From positions 186,001-250,000 of the forward strand of contig AP026065.1 of NCBI GenBank assembly GCA_024349705.1: a stretch of DNA of 64,000 nt, in the 5' to 3' direction. The stretch comes from Buchnera aphidicola (Ceratovacuna japonica) (GTDB lineage Bacteria; Pseudomonadota; Gammaproteobacteria; Enterobacterales; Enterobacteriaceae). A model generated the notes under the pieces. It did no database searches. It was not told the origin of the DNA and saw only the letters and a program-made list of their open reading frames with translations. Positions 20,084-30,015 of the stretch are shown here, in pieces. Position 1 is the stretch's first letter. Each line of letters opens with the position of its first letter. The position numbers and the translations under genes are program-made.

Positions 20084-21256
20084 TTAACGTTTAACAAAAC
20101 TACTTACAGAAGAAATATCTTTATCTCCTCTTCCAGATAAATTAACTACAATAGTTTGTTTTATAATAGGATTTTTTTTAATTATTTTAATAGCATAAGC
20201 TAAAGCATGAGAAGATTCTAATGCTGGTATTATTCCTTCTTTTTTACATAAAATTTTAAATGCATCTACAGCTTCTTGATCATTTATTGTAACATATTTT
20301 ACTCTTTTTGAATAATTTAAAAACGCATGTTCAGGTCCTACAGATGGAAAATCTAGACCAGCAGAAATTGAGAATGAATCCTTAATTTGGCCTAAACTAT
20401 TTTGCATTACATTGGATTTCATTCCAAAATAAATTCCAGTTTTTCCATATTTCATAGATGCACTATTATTATAATTATTTTTACCTCCAGCTTCTACTCC
20501 AATTAATTTAATATTTTTTTTTTTTAAAAATTTAGAAAATATTCCTATTGCATTAGACCCTCCTCCTACACATGCTATTACTATATCTGGATATTTTTTT
20601 TCGAATTTTATAATTTGTTTCATAGTTTCATGACTTATAATACTTTGAAATTTATGAACAATTTTAGGATAAGGGTGAGGCCCAGCTGATGTTCCTATAA
20701 TATAATGTGTATCATGATAATTATATGACCAAGATCTTATTGCTTCATTACAAGCACTTTTTAAAGTTTTTGTTCCTGTATTAACTGGAACAATTTTAGC
20801 TCCTAATAGTTTCATTTTTTCAACATTAGTATTTTGTCTATATATATCTTTACATCCCATATATATTTTGCATTTTAAATCAAGTAAAGCACACACCATA
20901 GCTGTAGATACTCCATGCTGACCTGCACCTGTCTCTGCAATTATTTTTGTTTTTTTCATTTTTTTAGTTAACAAAGCTTGACCAATAACTTGATTTATTT
21001 TATGAGCTCCACTATGTAACAAGTCTTCTCTTTTTAAATATAGTTTGGTATTTGTTCCAATGGTAATATTTTTGCACAAAGTAAGTGGGGTTGGTCTTCC
21101 AGCATAATTATTTAATAACTTATTCATTTTTTTTATAAAACATTTATTTTTTATATATTTTACAAAATATTTTTCTAATTCTAATAAAGCAGGAACTAAT
21201 ATTTGTGGTACATACATTCCACCAAATTCACCAAAGTATGAATTCAAAATAGTCAT
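20084..21256 (-). CDS. trpB: Tryptophan synthase beta chain
   Basis: PLP enzyme joining indole and serine. 390 residues (E. coli 397). PLP lysine is Lys86 in [10 protein letters not shown] (the usual HKTN reads HKIN here), catalytic Glu in [12 protein letters not shown] phosphate loop [10 protein letters not shown], and the C-terminal ESSHALAYA and NLSGRGDKD. Partner of TrpA, encoded 11 bases downstream; 12 bases after trpC(F). One of the best conserved proteins in the window. Confidence 0.97.
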   Translation of the reverse strand: MTILNSYFGEFGGMYVPQILVPALLELEKYFVKYIKNKCFIKKMNKLLNNYAGRPTPLTLCKNITIGTNTKLYLKREDLLHSGAHKINQVIGQALLTKKMKKTKIIAETGAGQHGVSTAMVCALLDLKCKIYMGCKDIYRQNTNVEKMKLLGAKIVPVNTGTKTLKSACNEAIRSWSYNYHDTHYIIGTSAGPHPYPKIVHKFQSIISHETMKQIIKFEKKYPDIVIACVGGGSNAIGIFSKFLKKKNIKLIGVEAGGKNNYNNSASMKYGKTGIYFGMKSNVMQNSLGQIKDSFSISAGLDFPSVGPEHAFLNYSKRVKYVTINDQEAVDAFKILCKKEGIIPALESSHALAYAIKIIKKNPIIKQTIVVNLSGRGDKDISSVSSFVKR

Positions 21257-21268
21257 TTAATATTTTCT

Positions 21269-22639
21269 TTACGTTATTATATTATTTTTTATTTTTAAAA
21301 ATAGTTTTTTTATTTTTTTTTTATCTTTTATTCCAACTTTTTTTTCTAATCCAGTACTTAAATCTAATCCATAGCATTTAATATTTAATGCCTTTATACA
21401 ATTTTTTAAATTAATACCTCCTGATAAAAATACATTTTTCAAATTTATTTTTTTTAATAAAGACCAATTAAAAGTTTTTCCACTTCCTGGTATAATATTA
21501 TCTAAAATAATATTATTTATATTATCAAAATTTATATTAGGAACTTTATTTTTTATTCCTATAGCTTTCCATATGTTAACATCTTTACTTAAAATTTTTC
21601 TTAATGAATTTATATATTCTTGATTTTCATTTCCATGTAATTGAATAGAATTTAAATTAAATTTTTCAGATATATATTTTATTTTATTAATATTTTCGTT
21701 TTTAAAAACTCCAACATATTTTAATGAATTATAAAAAAAAATTTTTGAAGCATCTTTTATACTTACATTTCTTAATGAAGATTTTATAAAAATTATTCCT
21801 ATATATGTTGCACCGCTATTTGAAGAATATATAACATCTTTTTTTCTAGTAATTCCACATATTTTATTATTTCCAAAAATAATTTTTTTTACAGCTAAAT
21901 TTATATTTTTTTTTGATACTATAGATGATCCTATTAAAAAACCATTTACATACTTTTTTATATAATTAACAATTTTATTATTTAATATTCCAGATTCACT
22001 AATTATAATTTTATTTTTTGGTATTAGAACAGATAGTTTTTTAGTTGTTTCTATATTTATTGATAAATCTTTTAAATTTCTATTATTTATACCGAATATT
22101 TCAGATTTTAAATTAATTGCTCTTTTAACTTCATTTTCATTATTTACCTCAGTTAATATATTCAAATTCATAGATTTAGCTATTTTGAAAAATTCTATAT
22201 ATTTTCTATCTGTCAAAACTGATAACATTAACAAAATTGCATCAGCACCTAAAAATCTAGATAAATAAATTTGATAACAGTCTATAAAAAAATCTTTACA
22301 TAAAATTGGTAGTTTAGTATTTTTTCTTACATATTTTAAATGTTTTAAACTTCCATTAAAATATTTTTCCTCTGTAATAACTGATATTGCAGATGCATAT
22401 TTATTATAACAATTTAATATTTTTGAAATATTAAAATTTTTACTTATTAGACCTAAAGAAGGAGAAGATTTTTTTATCTCTAAAATAAAAGAAATACCTA
22501 GTTTACTTATAGAATTTTTAAAATTTAGATCAGTTTTTTTAATTAAATGTTTAAAACTGTTTAGTGGTACTCTTCTTTTCATTTCCTTTATATGTTCTTT
22601 TTTATAATACAGAATTTCTTTAAGAACATTTTTTATCAT
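21269..22639 (-). CDS. trpC: Bifunctional indole-3-glycerol phosphate synthase / phosphoribosylanthranilate isomerase
   Basis: Two consecutive steps of tryptophan synthesis in one chain, the trpC-trpF fusion typical of enterics. 456 residues (E. coli 453). IGPS part (about 1-255): FILEIKKSSPSLGLIS, LCKDFFIDCYQIYLSR, LTEVNNENE, ISESGI. PRAI part (about 256-456): KICGITRKKD with its Cys, LHGNENQEYI, GSGKTFNWSLL and LSGGINLKN. Starts six bases after trpD, so the two are translationally close. Confidence 0.96.
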   Translation of the reverse strand: MIKNVLKEILYYKKEHIKEMKRRVPLNSFKHLIKKTDLNFKNSISKLGISFILEIKKSSPSLGLISKNFNISKILNCYNKYASAISVITEEKYFNGSLKHLKYVRKNTKLPILCKDFFIDCYQIYLSRFLGADAILLMLSVLTDRKYIEFFKIAKSMNLNILTEVNNENEVKRAINLKSEIFGINNRNLKDLSINIETTKKLSVLIPKNKIIISESGILNNKIVNYIKKYVNGFLIGSSIVSKKNINLAVKKIIFGNNKICGITRKKDVIYSSNSGATYIGIIFIKSSLRNVSIKDASKIFFYNSLKYVGVFKNENINKIKYISEKFNLNSIQLHGNENQEYINSLRKILSKDVNIWKAIGIKNKVPNINFDNINNIILDNIIPGSGKTFNWSLLKKINLKNVFLSGGINLKNCIKALNIKCYGLDLSTGLEKKVGIKDKKKIKKLFLKIKNNIIT

Positions 22640-22645
22640 ATTTTT

Positions 22646-23626
22646 TTACCTGTTAGATATCTTTTTTATAAATTTTTTTATTATACCCATTTTAATAAGT
22701 TTTAAAATATATTTAGCATTATATTTTATGTCTTCTTCTCCAAAAGTTTTTAATATAATTGATACATTTGCTGAAATAGTTTCTAATGGTAATCTATGTC
22801 CTGTACCGTTAATAATATTCTTTATACAATTTTTATATCTTAACATATTTTTTTTTTTATAAGTTTTAAAACCAAAATCTTCTGGATAAATTTTATATTC
22901 TCTTATTTTATTTTTATTAAGTTCGCTTATATATGTAGGCCCATATAAAGTAATTTCATCATAATTATTACTATGTACCGATATTACTCTTTTATAATTT
23001 AAAATTTTACAAATTTTTGTAATTATTGATAATAATTTTAAATCATACACTCCTATTACAGATAATGGAGGCCTGGCTGGATTCAATAAAGGAGCTATTA
23101 TATTAAAAATTGTTCTTACTTTTAATTTTCTTCTTATATTTTTTACATATTTAAAACTTTTGTAATATATAGGAGCCATCAAAAAACATATATTAAAATT
23201 ATCTAAATTTTTTCTAGATTTTTTAGATGAAATGTTAAAATTTATATTATTTTTTTTTAAAAAATTTGCTGATCCACATTTTCCAGTAATGTTATAATTA
23301 CAATTCTTTGCTATTTTAAATCCAATAGAGGCTGCAGTTATGGCGCTAATTGTAGAAATATTTATATCGTTTTGATAATCTCCTCCAGTTCCTGTAATAT
23401 CTGAAAACAAATATTTAGGTTTATTAAAATTTTTCCTAGCTTTTAGAACACTTTTTACAGCTCCTAAAATTTCATTTAAAGTTTCTTTTCTAGATTTCAT
23501 TAAAACTATAGCTGATATTATTTCTGCATCATTTATATCTTCATAGCATATTTTATTAAAAAGTTTATAACTTTCTGAAAAACTTAAGTTTTTTAATTCA
23601 TATAATTTTTTAAATATTTTTTTCAT
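22646..23626 (-). CDS. trpD: Anthranilate phosphoribosyltransferase
   Basis: Joins anthranilate and PRPP. 326 residues, the stand-alone form without the TrpG amidotransferase domain found in E. coli TrpGD. GTGGD (79-83) and NIST (89-92) of the PRPP site are kept, as are RTIFN, NPARPP and the DE pair in YDEITL. The anthranilate loop that is normally KHGN is KNCN (107-110) and the following stretch is also changed, so activity may be altered. First gene of the operon; trpEG is not upstream, in line with its plasmid location in most Buchnera. Confidence 0.93.
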   Translation of the reverse strand: MKKIFKKLYELKNLSFSESYKLFNKICYEDINDAEIISAIVLMKSRKETLNEILGAVKSVLKARKNFNKPKYLFSDITGTGGDYQNDINISTISAITAASIGFKIAKNCNYNITGKCGSANFLKKNNINFNISSKKSRKNLDNFNICFLMAPIYYKSFKYVKNIRRKLKVRTIFNIIAPLLNPARPPLSVIGVYDLKLLSIITKICKILNYKRVISVHSNNYDEITLYGPTYISELNKNKIREYKIYPEDFGFKTYKKKNMLRYKNCIKNIINGTGHRLPLETISANVSIILKTFGEEDIKYNAKYILKLIKMGIIKKFIKKISNR

Positions 23627-23837
23627 ATTTTTAACACAATTTTAAAAAAACGTACATAATTTTTTAGTAATACATTTTATAATATATTAATTTTATAATA
23701 ATATATTTTTTTATAAAAATTTAGTTTAATAATTAGTTATTTTCGAAATACTGTTGTAAAAATAATTAATAAATTATAACTATTATTATATAATTTTTAA
23801 AATTTAAAAGCATTGTTATTAAATATTTTATAAAATA

Positions 23838-24602
23838 TTAAGAAATAATACTTTCAATTGCTCTATTATTTCCTATAATAAAAATATTATCATCAATATT
23901 AAAATTTTTTATTATTTTTTTAGTAAATCCTCCAGATTCTTTAACTTGCAATTCTCCTGATAAAAAATTAAAAATATTTTTTTTTTCTATTATTAAACAA
24001 TCTAATCTTCCAGAAGCAACATATGCAAAGTCTAATATATAAGAACCTGTTATCCTAATATTAACATTTTTATCTAACAAAATATTCATAGTTTTTATAT
24101 ATTTACTTCTTTCTAATTTATTTCTGTTATAAGTTTTAATAGACACAATTATGTTTTTATCTAATTTTTTATTATTGCATCTCATTCTATATCCATTTAA
24201 ATTTGATCCTTCTCCTTTAGTAGAGGTAAAAAGTTCATTTCTTAGTGGATCATATATAACCGACATAAAAATACTTTTATTAATAAAATTTGATATTAAA
24301 ATACAAAAATGAGGAAATTTATTATTAAAATTTAAAAAACCATTTAAAGAGTTTATGAACCAATATATTTTTTTTTTTTTTAATTTTAAACCAATGTTTT
24401 TATTAGTTATATATATATGATTAGGATAATATTTATATATTTCACTAATTATAATATTTTTAGATTTTTCAATAATTTCATTAAAAAATAAATAATTTTT
24501 ATTATACTTTTTTTCAAAAAAAAAATTAGAATCATAACATTTTATAACAAAATTTCCAGCTTTTCTAATTGCAGAAGTAGCAATGTTTATCATAGGATTC
24601 AT
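23838..24602 (-). CDS. suhB: SuhB, inositol-monophosphatase fold, catalytic metal ligands lost
   Basis: E. coli SuhB is both an inositol monophosphatase and a component of the rRNA antitermination complex. The 254 residues align with E. coli (267) without net shift through position 213; DPLRNELFTSTKGEGSNLNGYR and YVASGRLD are clear family matches. The catalytic site is gone: residues 67, 84, 87 and 212, acidic in E. coli (Glu, Asp, Asp, Asp), are all Asn, and the DPLDGTTNF signature reads NSLNGFLNF. The frame is fully open, so this is not a pseudogene. Inference: it is kept for the structural antitermination role. The C-terminus is about 13 residues shorter. Confidence 0.9.
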   Translation of the reverse strand: MNPMINIATSAIRKAGNFVIKCYDSNFFFEKKYNKNYLFFNEIIEKSKNIIISEIYKYYPNHIYITNKNIGLKLKKKKIYWFINSLNGFLNFNNKFPHFCILISNFINKSIFMSVIYDPLRNELFTSTKGEGSNLNGYRMRCNNKKLDKNIIVSIKTYNRNKLERSKYIKTMNILLDKNVNIRITGSYILDFAYVASGRLDCLIIEKKNIFNFLSGELQVKESGGFTKKIIKNFNIDDNIFIIGNNRAIESIIS

Positions 24603-24840
24603 AATTATAATTACCTTATACTATAAAAATTAATAATATTTAAAAAATAAGTTATATTATATATGTATTTAAAATATATAAAAAAGTTTAAGAAAAAACA
24701 TTATAAAACATTTTTTGTTAAAAATTTTAATATACTTTTTTTAAGTAATAAAAATATATAATAAATTTTATTATTATTCTTTTGTTAAAAGTTTACAATA
24801 AAAATATTATTACTAATATAATTAAAAAGTATAAGATATT

Positions 24841-26121
24841 ATGAAAAAAAAAATACAATCTATTAAGGGTATGAATGATTATTTAGAAAACAAATTATTT
24901 CTATATAACTATTTAATAAATACATGTAAAAAAATATTAAAAAAATATTGTTACAAAGAAATAAAAACTCCAATAGTAGAAAATACTGAGCTATTTAAAA
25001 AAACTATAGGATACAATACTGATATTATAGAAAAAGAAATGTATTCATTCGTTGATAAAAGTAAAAAGAAAATTACTTTGAGACCTGAAGGAACTTCTGG
25101 GTGTATGAGATCTATAATAGAAAACAATTTATTATATAAAAATAAAGTACAAAAATTATGGTATTTTGGACAAATGTTTAGACATGAGAATACACAAAAA
25201 GGTAGATATAGAGAATTTCATCAATTTGGAGTAGAGGCAATAGGAATAAAAAATATATATATAGAATTAGAATCAATTCTAATAACAGTAAAAATATGGA
25301 AGTACTTAGGTATATTAAATTATTTAAAACTAGAAATTAATTCTATAGGATCTGAAAAAGAAAGAGAAAAATATAAAAAAAAATTAAGTTATTTTTTAAA
25401 AGATAAAAAAAAAGTTATAAATAAATTTTACAAAAAAAATTATAAAAAAAACCCATTCAGATTGTTTGATAGTAATAATTATAATATAAAAAAAATATTA
25501 ATAAATGCTCCTATATTATTTGATAACCTAGGTAAAAAATCAATTTTGAGATTTAAAACTTTTTGTAACTGTCTAAAAAAATTAAAAATAAAATATTATA
25601 TAAATAAAAATTTAGTAAGAGGTTTAGATTATTATAATGATACAGTATTTGAATGGAAAAATAAAAAATTAAAAACTCAACAAACAATATGCGCTGGGGG
25701 AAGATATGATAAATTATCATATTTGTTAAATAAAAAATATATACCTGCATTTGGTTTTGCTATAGGAATTGAAAGATTAATGATATTAACAAATATGTTA
25801 AATAATAATAATTTTGACAAAAATTCTATAGATATAGAAATAATATTTTTAAAAAAAAAAGATATTTTAAAAACTTTAAAAATATCAGAAAAAATTAGAA
25901 AAAAATTTCCAAAATTAAAAATATTTATAAATTTTTCTAATGAAAAGCTTAAAAAAAAACTTAGTAAATCTAATAAGAATAATGTAAAAATTATTTTATT
26001 TATTGGAAAAAAAGAAATAAAAAATAATTACTATACCTTAAAAATTTTAAAAAATAAAATACAAAAAAAATATTCTTATAAAAATCTTATTAAAAAAATT
26101 AATAGTTTTTTTAAATTATAA
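24841..26121 (+). CDS. hisS: Histidyl-tRNA synthetase
   Basis: Class II synthetase. 426 residues (E. coli 424). Motif 2 is FRHENTQKGRYREFHQFG; the HisRS-specific motif is VRGLDYYNDTVFEW; AGGRYDKLSYLL and FGFAIGIERL (motif 3) follow. The C-terminal anticodon-binding domain is present but very Lys/Asn-rich. Thirty-seven bases separate it from glyA on the same strand. Divergent from suhB across a 238-base AT-rich region. Confidence 0.96.
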   Translation: MKKKIQSIKGMNDYLENKLFLYNYLINTCKKILKKYCYKEIKTPIVENTELFKKTIGYNTDIIEKEMYSFVDKSKKKITLRPEGTSGCMRSIIENNLLYKNKVQKLWYFGQMFRHENTQKGRYREFHQFGVEAIGIKNIYIELESILITVKIWKYLGILNYLKLEINSIGSEKEREKYKKKLSYFLKDKKKVINKFYKKNYKKNPFRLFDSNNYNIKKILINAPILFDNLGKKSILRFKTFCNCLKKLKIKYYINKNLVRGLDYYNDTVFEWKNKKLKTQQTICAGGRYDKLSYLLNKKYIPAFGFAIGIERLMILTNMLNNNNFDKNSIDIEIIFLKKKDILKTLKISEKIRKKFPKLKIFINFSNEKLKKKLSKSNKNNVKIILFIGKKEIKNNYYTLKILKNKIQKKYSYKNLIKKINSFFKL

Positions 26122-26158
26122 AAAAATTTATATATTTATATTTAAATAAGGAAACAAA

Positions 26159-27409
26159 ATGTTTTATATAAATAATAACATTAAAAATGATAAAAAAATC
26201 TTTAACATATTAAATAAAGAGAAAAAAAGACAAGAAAATCAAATTACTCTAATTGCATCAGAAAATTATGCTAGTAAAGCGGTACTAAAGGCTCAAGGGT
26301 CTATATTAACTAATAAATATGCAGAAGGAAACATAAAACACAGATATTATGGAGGATGTAAATATATAGATAAAATAGAAAAAATAGCCATAAATAGAGC
26401 GAAAAAATTATTTAAAGTAAATTATGTAAATGTTCAACCACACTCTGGATCTCAAGCAAATTTTGCTGCTTATTTATCTATATTAAAGAAAGGAGATGTA
26501 GTATTAGGAATGAAACTATCTCATGGAGGACATTTAACACATGGATCTAAAGTAAATTTTTCTGGTAAACTTTATAATTTTATATATTATAAAACAAATT
26601 GTTTTGGAGAAATAGATTATATAGAATTGGAAAAAAATGCTATAAAATATAAACCAAAAATGATAGTAGGAGGATTCTCTTCATATTCAGGAAATTGTAA
26701 TTGGAAAAGAATGAGAAATATAGCTGATAAAATTGGTGCATATTTATTAGTAGACATATCTCATATAGCGGGATTAATATTAGCTGGATTATATGAAAAT
26801 CCTATACCTCATGCACATATAATAACTAGCACAACACATAAAACTTTAGGAGGTCCTAGGGGTGGAATTATAATGTCTAACATAAAGGATAAAAATGTTT
26901 TAAAAAAAATAAATTTATCTGTATTTCCAGGTACACAAGGAGGACCATTAATGCATGTTATTTTAGCAAAGGCTATAGCATTTAAAGAAGCTATGAGTGA
27001 TAATTTTAAAAATTATCAAATACAGATAATAAAAAATGTTAAGGTTATGATAAAAACATTTAAAAAATATAATTTTGATGTAGTTTTCAAAAAATCTTTT
27101 AATCATTTATTTTTATTAAATTTAAAAAAAAATAATTCTACTGGTATAGAAATAGAAAATATATTATCTAAAGCTAATATAATAGTTAATAAAAACAGTA
27201 TACCAAATGATAAATTAAATCAGTTCATTACATCAGGTATAAGAATAGGAACTCCTGCAATTACAAGAAGAGGATTAAAAGAAAAAGAATCTAAAAAAAT
27301 ATCAAAATGGATTATTAAAATAATAAAAAATAAAAGAAACAAAAAAGTTATTAAAATTATAAAAAATAAAGTTAAAAAATTATGTAAAAAATATCCAATA
27401 TATAAATAA
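26159..27409 (+). CDS. glyA: Serine hydroxymethyltransferase
   Basis: PLP enzyme interconverting serine and glycine and feeding one-carbon units. 416 residues (E. coli 417). PLP lysine in STTHKTLGGPRGG near residue 228; LIASENYAS and YAEGNIKHRYYGG at the N-terminus; GTPAITRRG near the C-terminus. An AAGGAAAC ribosome binding site precedes the ATG. SerC (41639-42727) makes part of its serine supply. In larger Buchnera genomes the biotin genes follow here; they are absent. Confidence 0.97.
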   Translation: MFYINNNIKNDKKIFNILNKEKKRQENQITLIASENYASKAVLKAQGSILTNKYAEGNIKHRYYGGCKYIDKIEKIAINRAKKLFKVNYVNVQPHSGSQANFAAYLSILKKGDVVLGMKLSHGGHLTHGSKVNFSGKLYNFIYYKTNCFGEIDYIELEKNAIKYKPKMIVGGFSSYSGNCNWKRMRNIADKIGAYLLVDISHIAGLILAGLYENPIPHAHIITSTTHKTLGGPRGGIIMSNIKDKNVLKKINLSVFPGTQGGPLMHVILAKAIAFKEAMSDNFKNYQIQIIKNVKVMIKTFKKYNFDVVFKKSFNHLFLLNLKKNNSTGIEIENILSKANIIVNKNSIPNDKLNQFITSGIRIGTPAITRRGLKEKESKKISKWIIKIIKNKRNKKVIKIIKNKVKKLCKKYPIYK

Positions 27410-27420
27410 TTTTTTTATAA

Positions 27421-27454
27421 GATTGTGTTTTCATATAGTTTTGATTACACAATC
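27421..27454. terminator. Hairpin between convergent glyA and pgl
   Basis: GATTGTGT at 27421-27428 pairs exactly with ACACAATC at 27447-27454. It begins 12 bases after the glyA stop and lies between convergent genes. The 18-base loop is long and the T tract weak. Confidence 0.45.
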
Positions 27455-27495
27455 ATATTTAACATATTTAATTTTAAAAATAATATAATAAATAT

Positions 27496-28482
27496 TTATA
27501 AATCAAAAAAATTTATCCAAACTGGATTACCTCCCACAAAAAAACTACCTATTATACATTTTAAACTTCCATTTTTTTTATTTATTTCGTACATTTTTAT
27601 ATTATTAGATTTTTCTCCAGCAACAATTAAATAGTTTCCTGTAGAATCTATTCTAAATGTTCTAGGCTGACATTCAGTTTTATAATATTTTAAAAATTTT
27701 AATGTAAAATCTTTTTTATTTATTTTAAAAGATGTTATAATATTTTTTTTTCTATCAGAAACATATAAATATTTACTACATGGAGTAATACCTATTTCTG
27801 AAGACCATAAATCTTCTTTTTTATATGGAAATAAACTAATATTTTGCAATATTTTAATTTTTTTTTTTATTCTTAAAACAGAAACTATTCCATTTAGCTC
27901 ATTTACTACATACATAAAATTTTTATTATTATGTATAACAAAATGTCTTGGTCCAAAGTTTTTCCCAAACTGTATATGAAAAATAGAACTTTTTTTTATT
28001 TTTTTTAATCTAGACATTTTTAAATAATATATTTTATTTTCTTTTAAAGAAGAAAAAAAAAGCATTTTATCATCTTGACTTACTAATGAAAAATGACAAC
28101 CATATATATTAGAAAAAGTATAAAATTTTTTATAAGGAATATAATTTTTATCAATATTATATAGTTCTAAACAATTTCCATGAAAAGAACTACTAAATAA
28201 CAATTTATATTTAAAATTTATATTTATATGATTAGATGGATGTTCTATTGAAATATCACATTTTTTTTTCAAAATACCATTCTTTAATATTTTGAACATT
28301 AATATTTTATTTTTTTTTCTTACTCCAGCATATAATATTTTTTTTTCATTACACAAATATATAGGTTGTATATTTCCTGATATTTTAAAGTTTTGTATTA
28401 CTTTAAATGACATATCATTAGTAATTTTTAATACTTTTATAATATTTTTATTTGGAAGAGATATATAAACTATTTTTTTCAT
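27496..28482 (-). CDS. pgl: 6-phosphogluconolactonase
   Basis: Hydrolyses 6-phosphogluconolactone made by Zwf (49040-50488). It belongs to the seven-bladed beta-propeller YbhE/Pgl family. From the ATG at 28482 it has 328 residues (E. coli 331) and starts KKIVYISLPNKN, matching the enteric start; an in-frame ATG at 28530 would add 16 unconserved residues. Key matches: YGCHFSLVSQDDK, GPRHFVIHNNK, VNELNG, QPRTFRIDSTGNYLIVAGEK. No clear Shine-Dalgarno is seen at either start. Confidence 0.93.
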   Translation of the reverse strand: MKKIVYISLPNKNIIKVLKITNDMSFKVIQNFKISGNIQPIYLCNEKKILYAGVRKKNKILMFKILKNGILKKKCDISIEHPSNHININFKYKLLFSSSFHGNCLELYNIDKNYIPYKKFYTFSNIYGCHFSLVSQDDKMLFFSSLKENKIYYLKMSRLKKIKKSSIFHIQFGKNFGPRHFVIHNNKNFMYVVNELNGIVSVLRIKKKIKILQNISLFPYKKEDLWSSEIGITPCSKYLYVSDRKKNIITSFKINKKDFTLKFLKYYKTECQPRTFRIDSTGNYLIVAGEKSNNIKMYEINKKNGSLKCIIGSFFVGGNPVWINFFDL

Positions 28483-28921
28483 TTTTTTTATTTTTAAAAT
28501 ATTTTTTAATTTTATAAAAAATTTTAACATAAATTTATATACAAAAAAAAAATATATTTATTTTATTCTTAACAAATTGTATAAACTTTAATTATATAAA
28601 ATATTTTATTAAATTAATTTTTTTTATATTTTTACATAAATTTGTTTAACAAATTTTATTTATAATATATTATTTTTTTAAAATACATTTACATTTTAAA
28701 TTTTAAATACAATATTAAAAATTATATTTTAATTATCTGTGTGAAAAAATTTAATAATATTTAATATATATTTTATATTTTTGTTCAATTAATTTTGCAT
28801 TTATTAAATAAAAAAAATATAATGTTATAATAATGTTTAAAATAAAAAATATTTTATTATATAAAATATCTGTCATAAAATGTTTATTTAAATTTTAAAT
28901 TATTTTTATTATGGTAAAAAT
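28483..28921. other. Divergent regulatory gap pgl/gapA
   Basis: About 440 bases, almost pure AT. Apart from a plausible gapA promoter at 28795-28823 no gene or remnant is recognised. Confidence 0.5.
28795..28823 (+). promoter_or_regulatory. Possible sigma-70 promoter of gapA
   Basis: TTGCAT (28795-28800) and TATAAT (28818-28823) are spaced by 17 bases, about 100 bases before the gapA start. In such AT-rich DNA a perfect -10 is common by chance, so the call depends on the -35 and spacing. Confidence 0.35.
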
Positions 28922-29926
28922 ATGAAAATAAGAATTGGAATAAATGGTTTTGGAAGAATAGGAAGATTAGTTTTTAGACTGGCACAAGAAAGGCGAGATA
29001 TGGAAGTAGTTGCAATAAATGATTTACTAGATGCGAATTATATAAAATATTTGTTAAAATATGATTCCACTCATAAAAAATTTAAAAAAAACATAAAAGT
29101 AAAAAAAAATTTGTTAATAATAGATAAAAAAAAAATACATATATCTTCAGAAAAAAATCCAGAAAACTTATCATGGGGAAAGTTGTTAGTAGATGTAGTA
29201 ATAGAATCTACAGGAATGTTTTGCAATCAAGAAAATGCAAACAAACATATATTATCTGGAGCAAAAAAAGTAGTTATTACAGCTCCTACAAAAGATGATG
29301 TTCCTATGTTTGTTAAAGGTGTTAATTTTGATAAATATAAAGGAGAAGATATAGTTTCTAATGCTTCATGTACTACGAATTGCCTAGCTCCTATAGCAAA
29401 AATTATAAATGATGAATTACAAATAATAGAAGGACTAATGACTACAGTTCATGCAACTACTGCAACTCAAAAAACTGTAGATGGAGTTTCAAAAAAAGAC
29501 TGGAGAGGAGGAAGAAGTGCCATGCAAAATATAATACCATCTTCTACTGGAGCAGCAGCTGCTGTAGGAAAAGTAATACCAGAACTAAATGGAAAATTAA
29601 CAGGTATAGCTTTTAGAGTTCCTACACCTAATGTTTCTGTTGTAGACTTAACAGTTAGATATAAAAAACCAGCTTCTTACAAAGAAGTATGCAACATAAT
29701 AAAAAAATATTCTAAAAAGAAACAAGATGTTATTTATTACGTTAAAGACGAAGTAGTTTCTTCAGATTTTAATGGAAATAAATTTACATCTATTTTTGAT
29801 GAAAAAGCTGGATTATCGTTAAACAATAATTTTATAAAATTAATTGCTTGGTATGATAATGAATTAGGATATTCTAGTAAAGTATTAGATTTGGCTAAAA
29901 TGATACATAAAAATAAAATTATTTAA
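28922..29926 (+). CDS. gapA: Glyceraldehyde-3-phosphate dehydrogenase
   Basis: Glycolytic NAD-dependent dehydrogenase. 334 residues (E. coli 331). Rossmann motif INGFGRIGR; catalytic Cys150 in [11 protein letters not shown]; catalytic His in [29 protein letters not shown] and the C-terminal WYDNELGYS. Preceded by a plausible promoter and followed by a convincing hairpin. Codon use retains more G and C than its neighbours, as expected for a highly expressed gene. Confidence 0.98.
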   Translation: MKIRIGINGFGRIGRLVFRLAQERRDMEVVAINDLLDANYIKYLLKYDSTHKKFKKNIKVKKNLLIIDKKKIHISSEKNPENLSWGKLLVDVVIESTGMFCNQENANKHILSGAKKVVITAPTKDDVPMFVKGVNFDKYKGEDIVSNASCTTNCLAPIAKIINDELQIIEGLMTTVHATTATQKTVDGVSKKDWRGGRSAMQNIIPSSTGAAAAVGKVIPELNGKLTGIAFRVPTPNVSVVDLTVRYKKPASYKEVCNIIKKYSKKKQDVIYYVKDEVVSSDFNGNKFTSIFDEKAGLSLNNNFIKLIAWYDNELGYSSKVLDLAKMIHKNKII

Positions 29927-29939
29927 AAATATTATTTAA

Positions 29940-29974
29940 GTAGTATTATTCCTAAAATATAGAAATAATACTAC
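29940..29974. terminator. Terminator hairpin between convergent gapA and fldA
   Basis: Eleven bases at 29940-29950 (GTAGTATTATT) pair perfectly with 29964-29974 around a 13-base loop. It lies 14 bases after gapA and before the end of fldA. Confidence 0.6.
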
Positions 29975-30015
29975 ATTATAAAAAATTTATTTTATTTATT
30001 TTATAATATAAAATT

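Noticed and set aside
24782..24810. TTGTTA-17-TATTAT as a hisS promoter
   Set aside because: Such matches are expected often by chance in DNA of this composition, and nothing else singles it out.
28483..28530. Upstream start for pgl
   Set aside because: The extra 16 residues are unconserved, and the family start coincides with the ATG at 28482.
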